This document shows positions 8,975-18,280 of a stretch of DNA of 64,000 bases, in pieces. The number at the start of each line of letters is the position of its first letter. The stretch's first letter is position 1. Origin of the DNA: Sulfopaludibacter sp035606355 (lineage in GTDB: Bacteria > Acidobacteriota > Terriglobia > Bryobacterales > Bryobacteraceae); NCBI GenBank assembly GCA_035606355.1, contig DATNFO010000067.1, positions 62,001 through 126,000 of the forward strand, given 5' to 3'. Position numbers and translations under genes: made by a program. The notes below the pieces were generated by a model, which was given only the letters and a program-made list of their open reading frames with translations, searched no databases and was not told where the DNA came from.

Positions 8975-8980
8975 TACGAT
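8975..8980 (+). promoter_or_regulatory. Putative -10 element (leaderless start) for the 8986 gene
   Basis: TACGAT ends 5 nt before the ATG and no Shine-Dalgarno is visible. The start would be leaderless if this hexamer is used. Confidence 0.3.
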
Positions 8981-8985
8981 GAGCT

Positions 8986-10437
8986 ATGGGCGCTCCCGAA
9001 TATTGGCTTCCGCGCTTTTTGTTTCAGCGAGGCCTCGGGTTCATCTACGTCATCGCATTCCTGATAGCGGTGAATCAGTTCAAGCCGCTGCTCGGCGAAC
9101 ATGGACTCTCGCCCGTTCCTCTCTTCGTCAATCGCGTCCCCTTTCGCACATCGCCGAGCCTCTTTTATCTATACCCGCACGATTCCGCCTTCATGGCCGC
9201 GGCGTGGCTCGGTCTCGTGCTTTCCTTCATCGCGATGGCCGGGATTTCGGACCGCTACGGACCTTGGCTCAGCGTCGCCGTCTGGGGCCTGCTCTGGCTC
9301 ATTTACCTGTCATTCGTCAACGTAGGCCAGACGTGGTACGGATTCGGCTGGGAAAGCATGCTGCTGGAAGCGGGCTTCTTCGCCATTTTCATGGGCAGCA
9401 GCGGCACCATGCCGCGCGCCATCCCGCTTTGGATCATTCGCTGGATGGAGTTTCGCGTGATGTTCGGCGCGGGCCTGATTAAGCTCCGCGGCGACCCGTG
9501 CTGGAAAGATCTCACGTGTCTGAACTACTTCTCCGAGACGCAGCCGATTCCCAATCCGTTGAGCTGGTATTCGCACTGGTCGCCCGAGTGGGTGCACAAG
9601 AGCGGCGTCGTGGTGAACCACTTCGTCGAGTTGATCGTGCCGTTCGGCCTGCTGCTGCCGCAACCCTTCGCCAGTGTAGCCGCAATCCTCATCATCCTCT
9701 TTCAAGTGATCCTGATCGCGGGCGGCAATCTCTCTTTCCTGAACTGGCTTACGATCGTGATCGCGATACCGGCGCTCGATACACGGCTGCTGGCATGGCT
9801 CCCCGTCCATGTGCCGCCGCTTTCTCCACCGGCGCGACTTACAACTTATGCCATGGCCGCACTGGGATTGATGGCCGCGGCCCTCAGTATTCAGCCGACT
9901 CTGAATATGATTTCGCCGCATCAGTTCATGAATGCAAGCTTCAACCCGCTGCAGTTAGTGAACACTTACGGCGCGTTCGGCAGCGTCACTAAGACGCGTT
10001 ATGAAATCATCGTGGAGGGAACGGCAGACGCCGTGCCGAATGCGGCAAGCGTCTGGAGGGAGTACGAATTCAAAGGCAAGCCCGGCGACGCCATGCGCCG
10101 GCCGCCGCAAATCGCGCCATATCATCTGCGCCTGGACTGGCTCATGTGGTTCGCCGCCATGGGCTCTTACGAGGATTATCCGTGGTTCGTGAATTTCACA
10201 GCCAAACTGCTGTCGGGGGACCGCGATGTTCTTGGATTGCTGCGGGTCAATCCCTTTCCCGATCCGCCGCCGAAGAATGTTCGGGCATTGCTGTACCGGT
10301 ACCAGTTCACGACGCCCGCCGAACACAGGCAGACCGGCGCCTGGTGGAAGCGCGAATTGATGGGTCCGTGGCTGCCTGCGCTGTCGCTGGATAATGCCGC
10401 CTTTCGCCGCTTGCTGCAGGACCAAGGCTGGAGATGA
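8986..10437 (+). CDS. Lipase maturation factor family membrane protein
   Basis: 483 residues resembling the LMF1-like family, polytopic proteins which in animals assist lipase folding in the ER; the bacterial role is not established. The N-terminus YWLPRFLFQRGLGFIYVIAF and the block WYGFGWESMLLEAGF followed by WIIRWMEFRVMFGAGLIKLRG are family signatures. About 8-9 hydrophobic segments fill residues 1-320, and a soluble C-terminal tail contains FNPLQLVNTYGAFGSVTKTR and WREYEFKGKPG. It is divergent from the ADOP permease, about 160 bp away. Confidence 0.85.
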   Translation: MGAPEYWLPRFLFQRGLGFIYVIAFLIAVNQFKPLLGEHGLSPVPLFVNRVPFRTSPSLFYLYPHDSAFMAAAWLGLVLSFIAMAGISDRYGPWLSVAVWGLLWLIYLSFVNVGQTWYGFGWESMLLEAGFFAIFMGSSGTMPRAIPLWIIRWMEFRVMFGAGLIKLRGDPCWKDLTCLNYFSETQPIPNPLSWYSHWSPEWVHKSGVVVNHFVELIVPFGLLLPQPFASVAAILIILFQVILIAGGNLSFLNWLTIVIAIPALDTRLLAWLPVHVPPLSPPARLTTYAMAALGLMAAALSIQPTLNMISPHQFMNASFNPLQLVNTYGAFGSVTKTRYEIIVEGTADAVPNAASVWREYEFKGKPGDAMRRPPQIAPYHLRLDWLMWFAAMGSYEDYPWFVNFTAKLLSGDRDVLGLLRVNPFPDPPPKNVRALLYRYQFTTPAEHRQTGAWWKRELMGPWLPALSLDNAAFRRLLQDQGWR

Positions 10438-10443
10438 ACGCAG

Positions 10444-10470
10444 CGTTCCGGATAGCGGAACGGCATTTTT
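10444..10470 (+). terminator. Possible terminator after the lipase maturation factor gene
   Basis: GTTCCG and CGGAAC (10445-10461, 5-nt loop) form a stem, followed by GGCATTTTT. Short but correctly placed just downstream of the stop. Confidence 0.4.
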
Positions 10471-10669
10471 CCCGGCGATGCGCCGGCCGGCCGGGTACAC
10501 ACTATAGCTATAGACTAGCGGGGTAGGCGGTCCAGACGTCTGTTCCGATATCCCTGCGGCGGCGGCTGCCGTTTTCCATTACGAAACTGCTGGTTGTTAC
10601 ATTCCTTCTTTTGCCGTAAGCGACCAACTGCCGTAAGATACCCCGACAGACACTTTGGAGGGATTTTCG

Positions 10670-13600
10670 ATGTCACGCCTTGTTGCGACGCTCCTGTTGG
10701 CTACCCTTGCGTCTTTCGCGCAGACCAACCGCGGCAGTATCAGCGGAACCGTTTCCGATTCCAGCGGCGCCGTTATTGCCGCCGCCTCAGTCACAGTTGT
10801 TAACGCTGGAACTAACGAAACCCGAAAAGTAAAAACCAGCGCGATCGGAACCTATTCCGTTCTCGATCTCGAGCCTGTGATGTATCGAGTGGAAGTGGAG
10901 GCGACGGGGTTCAAGAAAGCGGTCGTAGAGTCGGTAAAGGTCGACACCGCGTCGAACACTCCTGTGAATGTCACGCTGCAGGCCGGCTCCGTCGATACCA
11001 AGGTGACCGTGGTAGCCGATGCCACCATGGTCGATACCGAATCGGGAACGACCAGCAACACCATCACCGAGCGCCAGATCGAAGACGCGCCGCTGCTCAA
11101 CCGCAGCGTGCTGGACCTCGCGCTGACTTTGCCGAATGTGAGTGGCGACGCGGGCAGTGAAGATCCCGTGATCGTCAGCGTGACGCCATGTCCCGGTTGC
11201 AACCTGACGCTGGGTGGCGGCCGCCCGATGAGCACCCTCATGATGGCCGACGGCACGAACAACACAGGCGTCAGCCTGGCGCGCACGATCGTAAGCTTCA
11301 CGCCGGAGACGGTGCAGGAGTTCACGGTGCAGACGTCGGCATTCTCGGCGGAGTACGGCGGCACGGGCGGCGGCGTCATCAACGCCACCACCAAGAGCGG
11401 CACCAACGATTTTCACGGAACGGCGTTGTGGTACAACCGGAATCCAAAATTCGCGGCTGCGCCGTTCACAGTCGCTGCCACGAACCGGCCCGTCCCCACG
11501 CTGAAGTACAACCAGTTCTCGCTGGCGGCCGGCGGTCCGGTGTGGATTCCGAAGATCTATCACGGCAAGAACAAGACGTTCTGGTTCGCCGCCATCGAAC
11601 CGCAATTCCGGCGCGACCACCTGGATCAATACGGCCTTCTGCCTACCGACGCCATGCGCACGGGCGATTATAGCGGCCTGGTGAACACGCCGAGCGGTTG
11701 GCTGCCGCAGAGCGTGGTTAGCCAGTTTACGGGTATCGCACCCGCCGCGGCATTGACGGCGGCAGACAGCAACATTTACGACACATACAATCACATCGGC
11801 AATCAGTTCCAGACGGCGACGCTTCCCACCGGACAAACCACGTTTACTCCTTTTCCCGGCAATAAGATTCCGCAGAGCTATCTCGATAGCAGTGCACAGA
11901 AGGCGTTAGCCCTGATTGCACCGGCTGGTCCGTACTATCTGAACTCCAATGGAAGAATCTCCAATATCTTCGCGCCGCGCCTGCTCAGCCAGGACGAAAC
12001 CCGCTACACCGTGCGCATCGACCAGGTGATCTCGGATAAGAACCGCCTGTACGGCCGCTTTACCACTACGCCGATCGTGAAGATCCAGGGCACGCCGGTA
12101 AGTCCGACTAACAACGGCGCGCTCTATAGCTGGGGCACGCAGGCGATGCTGGCCGATACCCATACGTTCACCCCGACGGTGTTCAATGACTTACGCTTGA
12201 ATTACACTCGCGGCCGCTTCAGCAACACAGTGGATCCGCAGTACGATACCTCGACCGGCCAGAACCTCAATACGCAACTCGGCCTGCCCTCGATCACAAA
12301 GGGCGGACTGCCTTCCTTTAACGGGCTCTTCGTAGGCTCCAGCCTGGGCGGCGGCGGCAGCACGGCTACCGGCTTCGGCGGAGCCGGATCGACGAATGAA
12401 GACGATCGCGAGGAACGGTACGGCATCACCGATATCGTGTACAAGACGCACGGAAACATGAGCCTGAAGTTCGGCGTGGATGTCTCCCACTCGCTGCAGA
12501 ATGTGATCCCGCTGTTCGGAGCGTTCGGCGGCATCTACGCTTTCAGCAATATTCAGACGAATTCCACGGGCACCAGCGCCGGAACCGGCGGCGATCCCTT
12601 TGCGAGTTTCCTGCTCGGCGTGGTGAACGGCAGCGTCACCGCCCGCAACGTGGAGGTGCCATATTACTACCGCTGGAACGCGGGCGCAGCATTTATTCAG
12701 GACGATTGGAAGGTGAGGCCGAACCTGACGTTGAACATCGGACTGCGCTACTCGCTCGAAATGCCGCGAACGGAGAAGTATAACCATCAGGGAGTCTTCC
12801 GTCCGGACCTGGCACAAAATACGGCGCTACCCGCCCCACTTACTCTTCAAGACGGCGAAGTGCTTACGTCCACTCAGACAGTTCCGTTTCAGTTCAGCGG
12901 CATCGGCGGGAATTCGAAGTACATGACTCCCGTGCGGCGGCGGGACTTCGAGCCGCGCTTCGGCTTTGCATGGACGCCGGGCCAAGTACGCAGCAAGCCC
13001 TTCGTGATCCGCGGCGGCTGGGGTCTCTCGCACGCTCCTATCGGCGGCTTTACTCAGTTGCCGCAGCCGGATTTCGGCGCCACAGCGGGCTTGGCCACCA
13101 CGTCTCCTTCGCAGACGGCCAATCCGGCTAACGTAATGCGGTTGGGCGAGAATCCTCCGGTGATTACTCCCGTATCTCCCAATACACAAATCTACGGACC
13201 GGGCGGGCCGCCTTCCAACGGACTTAGCTTTGCAAACAGCCTCTATTATCAGCAGAGCTTCGGAGGCTACGCAATCTCGCAGAACTACAATACCCCCTAT
13301 GTGGAGAACTGGAATCTGACTACGAGCTGGCAGGTGAACCATAACACGACAATGGAAGTCGGCTACACGGGAGCAATGGGAATTCACTTGTTCATGGGCC
13401 AGGAAAACATCAATCCGAAAAACAGTAACCTGCTGAGTGCGCAGTTAGGCCAGAACATCAGCACCACCGCTACGATTGCTGACCCACTCGGCCGTGTCAA
13501 CCCACTTACCGGTAAGGTACTGACCGTTCAGAACGGAACCCTGGGCAGTCCATATCTGGGTTTCTCTAGCTTATACCTCTGGTATGATGCGGCCGGTAAC

Positions 13601-14665
13601 AGCGTCCGTCACGCCGGCTATGTCAACATAGTCCATCGCACCGGCACGGGACTTACATTTAACGCAAACTATACATTTGGCAAATCGATCGACGACGCTT
13701 CGAGCGCCGGAGGCGATAAGAACGTGCTGACGCCCGTGAACGGGCAGGTATCGGGCCAGGTAATTTTCGGCGGGACGCGCGCGGGCGACCGTGCCGTGTC
13801 GACTTACGATCAACGGCACGTGATCCACGGCTCGGCAATCTACGACCTGCCATTCGGCCGCGGCCGTAAGTTCTGGACGACAGCTCCCAGACCGGCGGAC
13901 TGGGCCTTCGGCGGCTGGACCGTCACCGGGCTGGTGCGACTCAACAGCGGTTTCCCGTACGTGGATTACTTGTCCGACACCAACCAGCTCGGCGACCAGA
14001 CGCACAGTGCGCGACCGAACGTGATTCCCGGCGTGCCGCTGGTGAATCCGCTCTATGACCGCAATTGCCCCGTCGGCACCGGTTGCCAGCCGTACGTGAA
14101 CCCGTCGGCTTTCGAACGTCCGCCGCTTGGTCAATTGGGGAATGCGCCGCGCGATTTCGACTCACTTCGCGGACCGTGGGCCCAAGCCTTCGATCTCTCC
14201 ATCCAGAAAAACTTCCGGATCGGCGAGAAGCGCCGCATTCAGTTCCGCATGGACGCGCTCAACGCGTTCAATCATCCGATCTTCACGGTTTATCCGAACA
14301 ACGCCGGAGGCGCCGACTTCATGGGAGCGCCGAGCACCGCCACGCTGAGCACGGCCGCTTACAACACCTGGGCAACGTTTAACAACCAGCCGCTGCAATC
14401 CACGGCCGCCGGAGCCTCGATCTATAACAACATCGTGGCCATGGTAAACGCGCAGAAGACCGCTGCTGGTGCCTTACCCGCGAACTTCTTTTCAGTTCCG
14501 CTGCCGGCGAATTTCTACGGGACCAATGCGAATGCGTATGACATCACGACGTTGCAGGGCTACAAGAACTATCAGCTTCGTCAGGCATACGCCACTAACT
14601 TCGGCACGTTGTATAACAGCAACACACCAAGGTACGTTCAGTTCGGAGTGAAGCTGTATTTCTAA
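10670..14665 (+). CDS. TonB-dependent receptor, Oar-like, with carboxypeptidase-regulatory N-terminus
   Basis: About 1331 residues, outer membrane. A signal peptide (LVATLLLATLASFAQ) is followed by a CarboxypepD_reg-like beta-sandwich (about residues 20-105: GSISGTVSDSSGAVIAAASV), a plug domain (about 125-245, with TVQEFTVQTSAFSAEYGGTG) and a large beta-barrel with repeated aromatic-ended strands, closing with YVQFGVKLYF. The length fits Oar-like receptors of Acidobacteria and Bacteroidetes. The ATG at 10670 is preferred over 10655 because GGAGGG at 10657-10662 sits 7 nt upstream. The ligand is unknown. It is monocistronic, followed by a repeat block. Confidence 0.92.
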   Translation: MSRLVATLLLATLASFAQTNRGSISGTVSDSSGAVIAAASVTVVNAGTNETRKVKTSAIGTYSVLDLEPVMYRVEVEATGFKKAVVESVKVDTASNTPVNVTLQAGSVDTKVTVVADATMVDTESGTTSNTITERQIEDAPLLNRSVLDLALTLPNVSGDAGSEDPVIVSVTPCPGCNLTLGGGRPMSTLMMADGTNNTGVSLARTIVSFTPETVQEFTVQTSAFSAEYGGTGGGVINATTKSGTNDFHGTALWYNRNPKFAAAPFTVAATNRPVPTLKYNQFSLAAGGPVWIPKIYHGKNKTFWFAAIEPQFRRDHLDQYGLLPTDAMRTGDYSGLVNTPSGWLPQSVVSQFTGIAPAAALTAADSNIYDTYNHIGNQFQTATLPTGQTTFTPFPGNKIPQSYLDSSAQKALALIAPAGPYYLNSNGRISNIFAPRLLSQDETRYTVRIDQVISDKNRLYGRFTTTPIVKIQGTPVSPTNNGALYSWGTQAMLADTHTFTPTVFNDLRLNYTRGRFSNTVDPQYDTSTGQNLNTQLGLPSITKGGLPSFNGLFVGSSLGGGGSTATGFGGAGSTNEDDREERYGITDIVYKTHGNMSLKFGVDVSHSLQNVIPLFGAFGGIYAFSNIQTNSTGTSAGTGGDPFASFLLGVVNGSVTARNVEVPYYYRWNAGAAFIQDDWKVRPNLTLNIGLRYSLEMPRTEKYNHQGVFRPDLAQNTALPAPLTLQDGEVLTSTQTVPFQFSGIGGNSKYMTPVRRRDFEPRFGFAWTPGQVRSKPFVIRGGWGLSHAPIGGFTQLPQPDFGATAGLATTSPSQTANPANVMRLGENPPVITPVSPNTQIYGPGGPPSNGLSFANSLYYQQSFGGYAISQNYNTPYVENWNLTTSWQVNHNTTMEVGYTGAMGIHLFMGQENINPKNSNLLSAQLGQNISTTATIADPLGRVNPLTGKVLTVQNGTLGSPYLGFSSLYLWYDAAGNSVRHAGYVNIVHRTGTGLTFNANYTFGKSIDDASSAGGDKNVLTPVNGQVSGQVIFGGTRAGDRAVSTYDQRHVIHGSAIYDLPFGRGRKFWTTAPRPADWAFGGWTVTGLVRLNSGFPYVDYLSDTNQLGDQTHSARPNVIPGVPLVNPLYDRNCPVGTGCQPYVNPSAFERPPLGQLGNAPRDFDSLRGPWAQAFDLSIQKNFRIGEKRRIQFRMDALNAFNHPIFTVYPNNAGGADFMGAPSTATLSTAAYNTWATFNNQPLQSTAAGASIYNNIVAMVNAQKTAAGALPANFFSVPLPANFYGTNANAYDITTLQGYKNYQLRQAYATNFGTLYNSNTPRYVQFGVKLYF

Positions 14666-14699
14666 GTCCGGGGGTGAAGTCCGCCTTTTGAGTTTCATT

Positions 14700-14950
14700 T
14701 ACCGCTCCCTCACGGTCACGGCTCCGTTAGCAGCATCAACTACATACGGAGCCGTGACCGTAAGGGAGCGGTAATAGGTGCCGAGAATGCGAGTGTGTTT
14801 GATTGGGGCAAAAAAGCAATTCGATATTTTTTCACAAACCCGTATGGGAGCGGTAATAGGTGCCGCGAATGCGAGTGCGTTTGAATAGCAAAAAGCAATT
14901 AGATTTTTTCACAATCCCTCACGGTCACGGCTCCCTAAGCAGCATCAACC
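14700..14950. repeat. Composite extragenic repeat block, copy 3
   Basis: A nearly perfect 28-bp inverted repeat lies at 14700-14727 and 14746-14773 (arms start TACCGCTCCCTCACGGTCAC; 18-nt loop). To the right are two tandem copies (from about 14774 and 14850) of a 75-80 nt unit that is the reverse complement of the left satellite of the 5357 block, ending in another partial arm at 14916-14940. This block occupies most of the gap between the TonB receptor and the GT39-like gene. Confidence 0.85.
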
Positions 14951-14962
14951 ACTTACTCGCCG

Positions 14963-16426
14963 CTACTGGTTGGCAACTCCCGGCGGATGGCGGCGATTCC
15001 AAAAAAGCATGCAGTCTTCGCTCTCTTCGCTGAGCTCGTAATTCTCGTGCAGGCGTAGCTTCTTATACGTGTCCTCGTCTTCGCAGATGTACACCGTGGC
15101 GAACTTCGCGTCCGTAATCTGCCGGTCCAGTTCAGCCTGCGGAATCACATGCAGTAACTTCAATTCCGCTGGCGGAAGCGTCAGCTTGTGCGAGTAAGTA
15201 AACTCCAGACCGGGCGGTGGCTGCCTCCGCGTGAGAAAGTAGACGTGCTCTTCGGCAAACAGGGGAGCGCCGGGCGGCGTGATCTGATCGATGCGGTGTG
15301 CGACGTGTTCATAGTCGAGCCATGTATAGATGTCCTGCCGGTCATACAATGATTTGCCCAGCCCGAAGATAAATACGAAAGCCAGCCCCGCGACCGGCAG
15401 CCATGCGCGTGCCGGCGATAGCAGCCGCGATGCCATGGCGTACACACCCGCCGCGGCGAGAATCGCCACGAACGGCACAATGAAAACGAAATAGCGCTGG
15501 AACGTGGGATGCGCGCGCGCGGCTTCGATGCTGAGTCCCAGTGACATCCACGCGCAGAGATAGAACTCCGCCTTCAGGCCGCGCGGCCACTCGCTGCGAA
15601 AATAGACGTGCGCGAGGCCCGCCAGCGCGAGCAGCCCGATGACCACGGCCTGCCCGGAATCCACCCAGAGTGCGATCGTTTCCAGATCGTGCTGCGTCGT
15701 ATCCGGCCAATACAGCGGACGCCACCTGGTATGGTATTCGACCAGGTTGAACCACGCCTGACGGGGACCTTGCGCCGCGAGCCATGCCACCGGCAGCCAA
15801 GGCACAAGCGCTGCGCCGCACATCGCGACCAGCTTGCTCCAGCGCTGTTTGGCTCCGCTCTGAAAAACCAGCCACAGCGCGAGTACGGGTCCGGCCGGCG
15901 CGGTCAACAGTGTGCATCCTCCCGCAGCCCCAGCGCACAACCCCGCCGCGGCCGCGTGCCGTACCCCCGGCCGTTCTGCCGCGGAGACGGTTAGCCGGAA
16001 TGCCGCCACACTGAGCAGGAGTCCGGTGCCGTAAGCCTGCCCCAGCGGCCCATACTCAACGACCATCACGTTGAGGCCGGTCATCAGCCCCGCAGCGAGC
16101 GCTACGGGCCAGCGCCATCCATCGTCCGGCAGTCGCGTCTGTACAAAGCGCGCCGTCAGAAAAACGGCGCCCGCGATGAGCAACGCGCTGACTCCGTGCG
16201 ATGCCCGCCATGTCTCGCCGAAGACGCGCATCCAGCCGGCGTTCCACCATGCATTCAGCGGCGCCTGGGGAAAGCAGAAGTCGATCCACGGGCGCATCCC
16301 GCGCTTGATCAGTTGTGCGGCAAGCATGTGGAAGCCCTCGTCGCCGGTCGCCGCCCAAGTCTGCGAGTACAAAAGGAGCGCGGCCACGTAGAGCGGAAAG
16401 AGAACGCGCCCGATTTTCGAGGTCAC
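14963..16426 (-). CDS. GT39-like polytopic membrane glycosyltransferase
   Basis: 487 residues with about ten membrane helices. The N-terminal pattern TM1, then GDEGFHMLAAQLIKRG, then FCFPQAPLNAWW matches the first periplasmic loop of the ArnT/PMT superfamily, where the acidic pair is catalytic. Further segments (LLIAGAVFLTARF, VALAAGLMTGLNVMVV, LFAEEHVYFLTRR in the C-terminal soluble part) fit that fold. Donor and acceptor are unknown; polyprenyl-phosphate sugars are the family's usual donors. It sits alone on the minus strand. Confidence 0.75.
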   Translation of the reverse strand: MTSKIGRVLFPLYVAALLLYSQTWAATGDEGFHMLAAQLIKRGMRPWIDFCFPQAPLNAWWNAGWMRVFGETWRASHGVSALLIAGAVFLTARFVQTRLPDDGWRWPVALAAGLMTGLNVMVVEYGPLGQAYGTGLLLSVAAFRLTVSAAERPGVRHAAAAGLCAGAAGGCTLLTAPAGPVLALWLVFQSGAKQRWSKLVAMCGAALVPWLPVAWLAAQGPRQAWFNLVEYHTRWRPLYWPDTTQHDLETIALWVDSGQAVVIGLLALAGLAHVYFRSEWPRGLKAEFYLCAWMSLGLSIEAARAHPTFQRYFVFIVPFVAILAAAGVYAMASRLLSPARAWLPVAGLAFVFIFGLGKSLYDRQDIYTWLDYEHVAHRIDQITPPGAPLFAEEHVYFLTRRQPPPGLEFTYSHKLTLPPAELKLLHVIPQAELDRQITDAKFATVYICEDEDTYKKLRLHENYELSEESEDCMLFWNRRHPPGVANQ

Positions 16427-16446
16427 GATCCTATTCTATCGGGAGC

Positions 16447-17310
16447 TTAGTCCTTCGCTGGAGTCCGGTTGATCTTGTCGATCGCAAGCAAATCGGCCTT
16501 GCCTTTGCTGCGCTCCAGTTTGAGCCCGAGTTGCTGCTGGATTGCCGTTTCCAGAGTAGGACCCGCTGTTTCCGCGGCGGCGGCCATGCCCCCATCGCGG
16601 GGCGGCGGCGGAGGCGGTCCGATTCCGCCCATGTGGCTGAAATCGGGAGCGAACTCGAGGCTGAAATCGTAAATTCCACTGAGGCCGGTGCGATCCTCCA
16701 CCTGTACGCCAAGCTGGTTCGCGAGCATATCGCATAACGCGTCCATCGCCTGGGAAACTACATCCAGCTTCATCTCGCCGTTCTCCATCATCATGCGCGC
16801 ACCGGGTCCACGCATCTTTCCCGGCACGCCATTGGGAGAGCGCTGCGGAGGCGGAGGAGGATTGTTGGGGTCAATGGGCACCAGTGGCTTCGCAGCCGCG
16901 AACTTAGGTCCGCCCTTCGCAACCACCAGCACCATTACCGGCACTTCTTTGGTTTCATGATGCACCTTCATCCCGAATCGCTCCGCCAGCAGGCGCTGCA
17001 GCATCTGGCGGAATTCGTCTTGCGTGGCGCCCGGCGGAATCTTCGCGGTGAGATCGTACCGATCTCCGTCCAGCCACTCGGGCCCTGAGACCTGAAACGG
17101 CTTCAGGTTATAGGCGCGCGTAATTAATTGCTTGACACTGATGTTGGTTGCAGTGAATTGCGCCGGATCTCCGAAGCCCGGACCGCCCCTCATCATCGTC
17201 ATCATGCGGCCAGGCTCCGGCGGCGGCGACGGCTTCAGAGAAGCAGCCTCAAAGGATGGTTGTGCCGCTGCGACCACAGCAAGAACCGGCAGGAGATAGG
17301 CGACCCTCAC
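16447..17310 (-). CDS. TIGR03435 family secreted protein (array member 1)
   Basis: About 287 residues. The reading frame extends to a GTG at 17328, but the GTG at 17310 has a G-rich Shine-Dalgarno-like stretch at a better distance and begins straight at the signal peptide (VAYLLPVLAVVAAAQ). Family motifs: FEAASLKPS, AYNLKPFQVSGPEWLDGDRYD, LLAERFGMKVHHETKEVPVM, VVAKGGPKF, VEDRTGLSGIYDFSLEF, LGLKLERSKGKADLLAIDK. It contains proline-rich insertions (PNNPPPPPQRS, IGPPPPPPRDG) and methionine-rich segments. It is the most downstream of three tandem paralogues on the minus strand. Confidence 0.85.
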   Translation of the reverse strand: MRVAYLLPVLAVVAAAQPSFEAASLKPSPPPEPGRMMTMMRGGPGFGDPAQFTATNISVKQLITRAYNLKPFQVSGPEWLDGDRYDLTAKIPPGATQDEFRQMLQRLLAERFGMKVHHETKEVPVMVLVVAKGGPKFAAAKPLVPIDPNNPPPPPQRSPNGVPGKMRGPGARMMMENGEMKLDVVSQAMDALCDMLANQLGVQVEDRTGLSGIYDFSLEFAPDFSHMGGIGPPPPPPRDGGMAAAAETAGPTLETAIQQQLGLKLERSKGKADLLAIDKINRTPAKD

Positions 17311-17344
17311 GAATTCCCCTACCCTCACTATACGCTGCGCCGCG

Positions 17345-18280
17345 TCAGTTCTCGACGGGAGTCTTGTCTACGCTGTCGATCACGAGCATGTCCGCGGGAG
17401 CCTTCTTGCGTTCCAGCTTGAGACCGAGTTGCGCCTGAACGGCGGCCTCGAGCGTCGGGGCGTTGGACTCACCGGCATCCGCGGCGGCTTCGTGTTCGCC
17501 GGAGAGCATCGCGCCCATCGGCATAAATTTCAATCCGCGCGCGTCCGGTGCGAATTCGAGCTTGAAATCGTAATTCGCGGTGAGGCCGGTTTAATCCACC
17601 ACGGGGATGCCAAGCTGATTCGTCAGCATGTCGCAGAACGCTCCCATCGGCTGCCCGCTCACGTCCATCTGCATATGACCGTTGTTCATTGTCATGCGCG
17701 CGCCGCGGCCTCCGCCCGGGAACTTGATCGAGCCGTCGGGGTTTTTCGGCAGGCGCGTGGGGTCGAATGTGGGCGACGCCGCCGCACTGGCGCTCGGTCC
17801 GCCGTCCGGGGGCGGCGCGATGGGCTGAGATTCCGTCAGCTTCGGCCCGTTCTTGCCTACCACCAGCGCCATTAACGGCATCTCTTTCGTCTCATGGTGC
17901 AGCTTCAAGTGGAATCGCTCGGCGAGCAGGTTTTGCAGCATCACGCGGAACTGCGCTTCAGTAGTGCCGGGCGGCACCTTCGCCGATATATTGAAGCGCT
18001 CCGTATCCATCCACGCGGGCCCTTCGATTTGATACGCCTTCACCTTGTACGCCATGGTGAGCACGTTTTTGATAGTTACATTCGTGTAAGTAAGCTGCGC
18101 AGGGTCGCCGCTGATCGGACCACCGGACATGCGCACGAACAACATGCCGCCTTGCATCGGTTCCGCGGGCTTCACCGAAGCCACATCGAAAGTAAGGCTT
18201 TCCGTGCTCTGCGCATACGCTGCGCAGCAGCCTGCCGCAATGAGAACGAAAGAGAGTCTCCGCGTTTGTTCAGTTTTCAG
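17345..18280 (-). pseudogene. TIGR03435 family gene interrupted by an in-frame TAA (array member 2)
   Basis: The full-length frame is clear: signal peptide (RRLSFVLIAAGCCAAYAQ), FDVASVKPAEP, AYKVKAYQIEGPAWMDTERFN, LLAERFHLKLHHETKEMPLM, then VVD-stop-TGLTANYDFKLEF, ending LGLKLERKKAPADMLVIDS. The stop is TAA at 17591-17593, exactly where paralogues in this window carry Lys (VVDKTGLT, VIDKTGLT), so a single A-to-T change from AAA explains it. No ATG precedes the signal peptide; a CTG at 18278-18280, overlapping the stop of member 3, is the only start-like codon. It is either a real pseudogene with two lesions or a gene with sequence errors. Confidence 0.8.

Noticed and set aside
10787..11836. 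349-codon minus-strand frame opposite TonB receptor 1
   Set aside because: Shadow of the plug and N-terminal coding region.
14774..14950. Possible CRISPR or tandem gene repeats
   Set aside because: Only two satellite copies of the extragenic family, no spacer structure.
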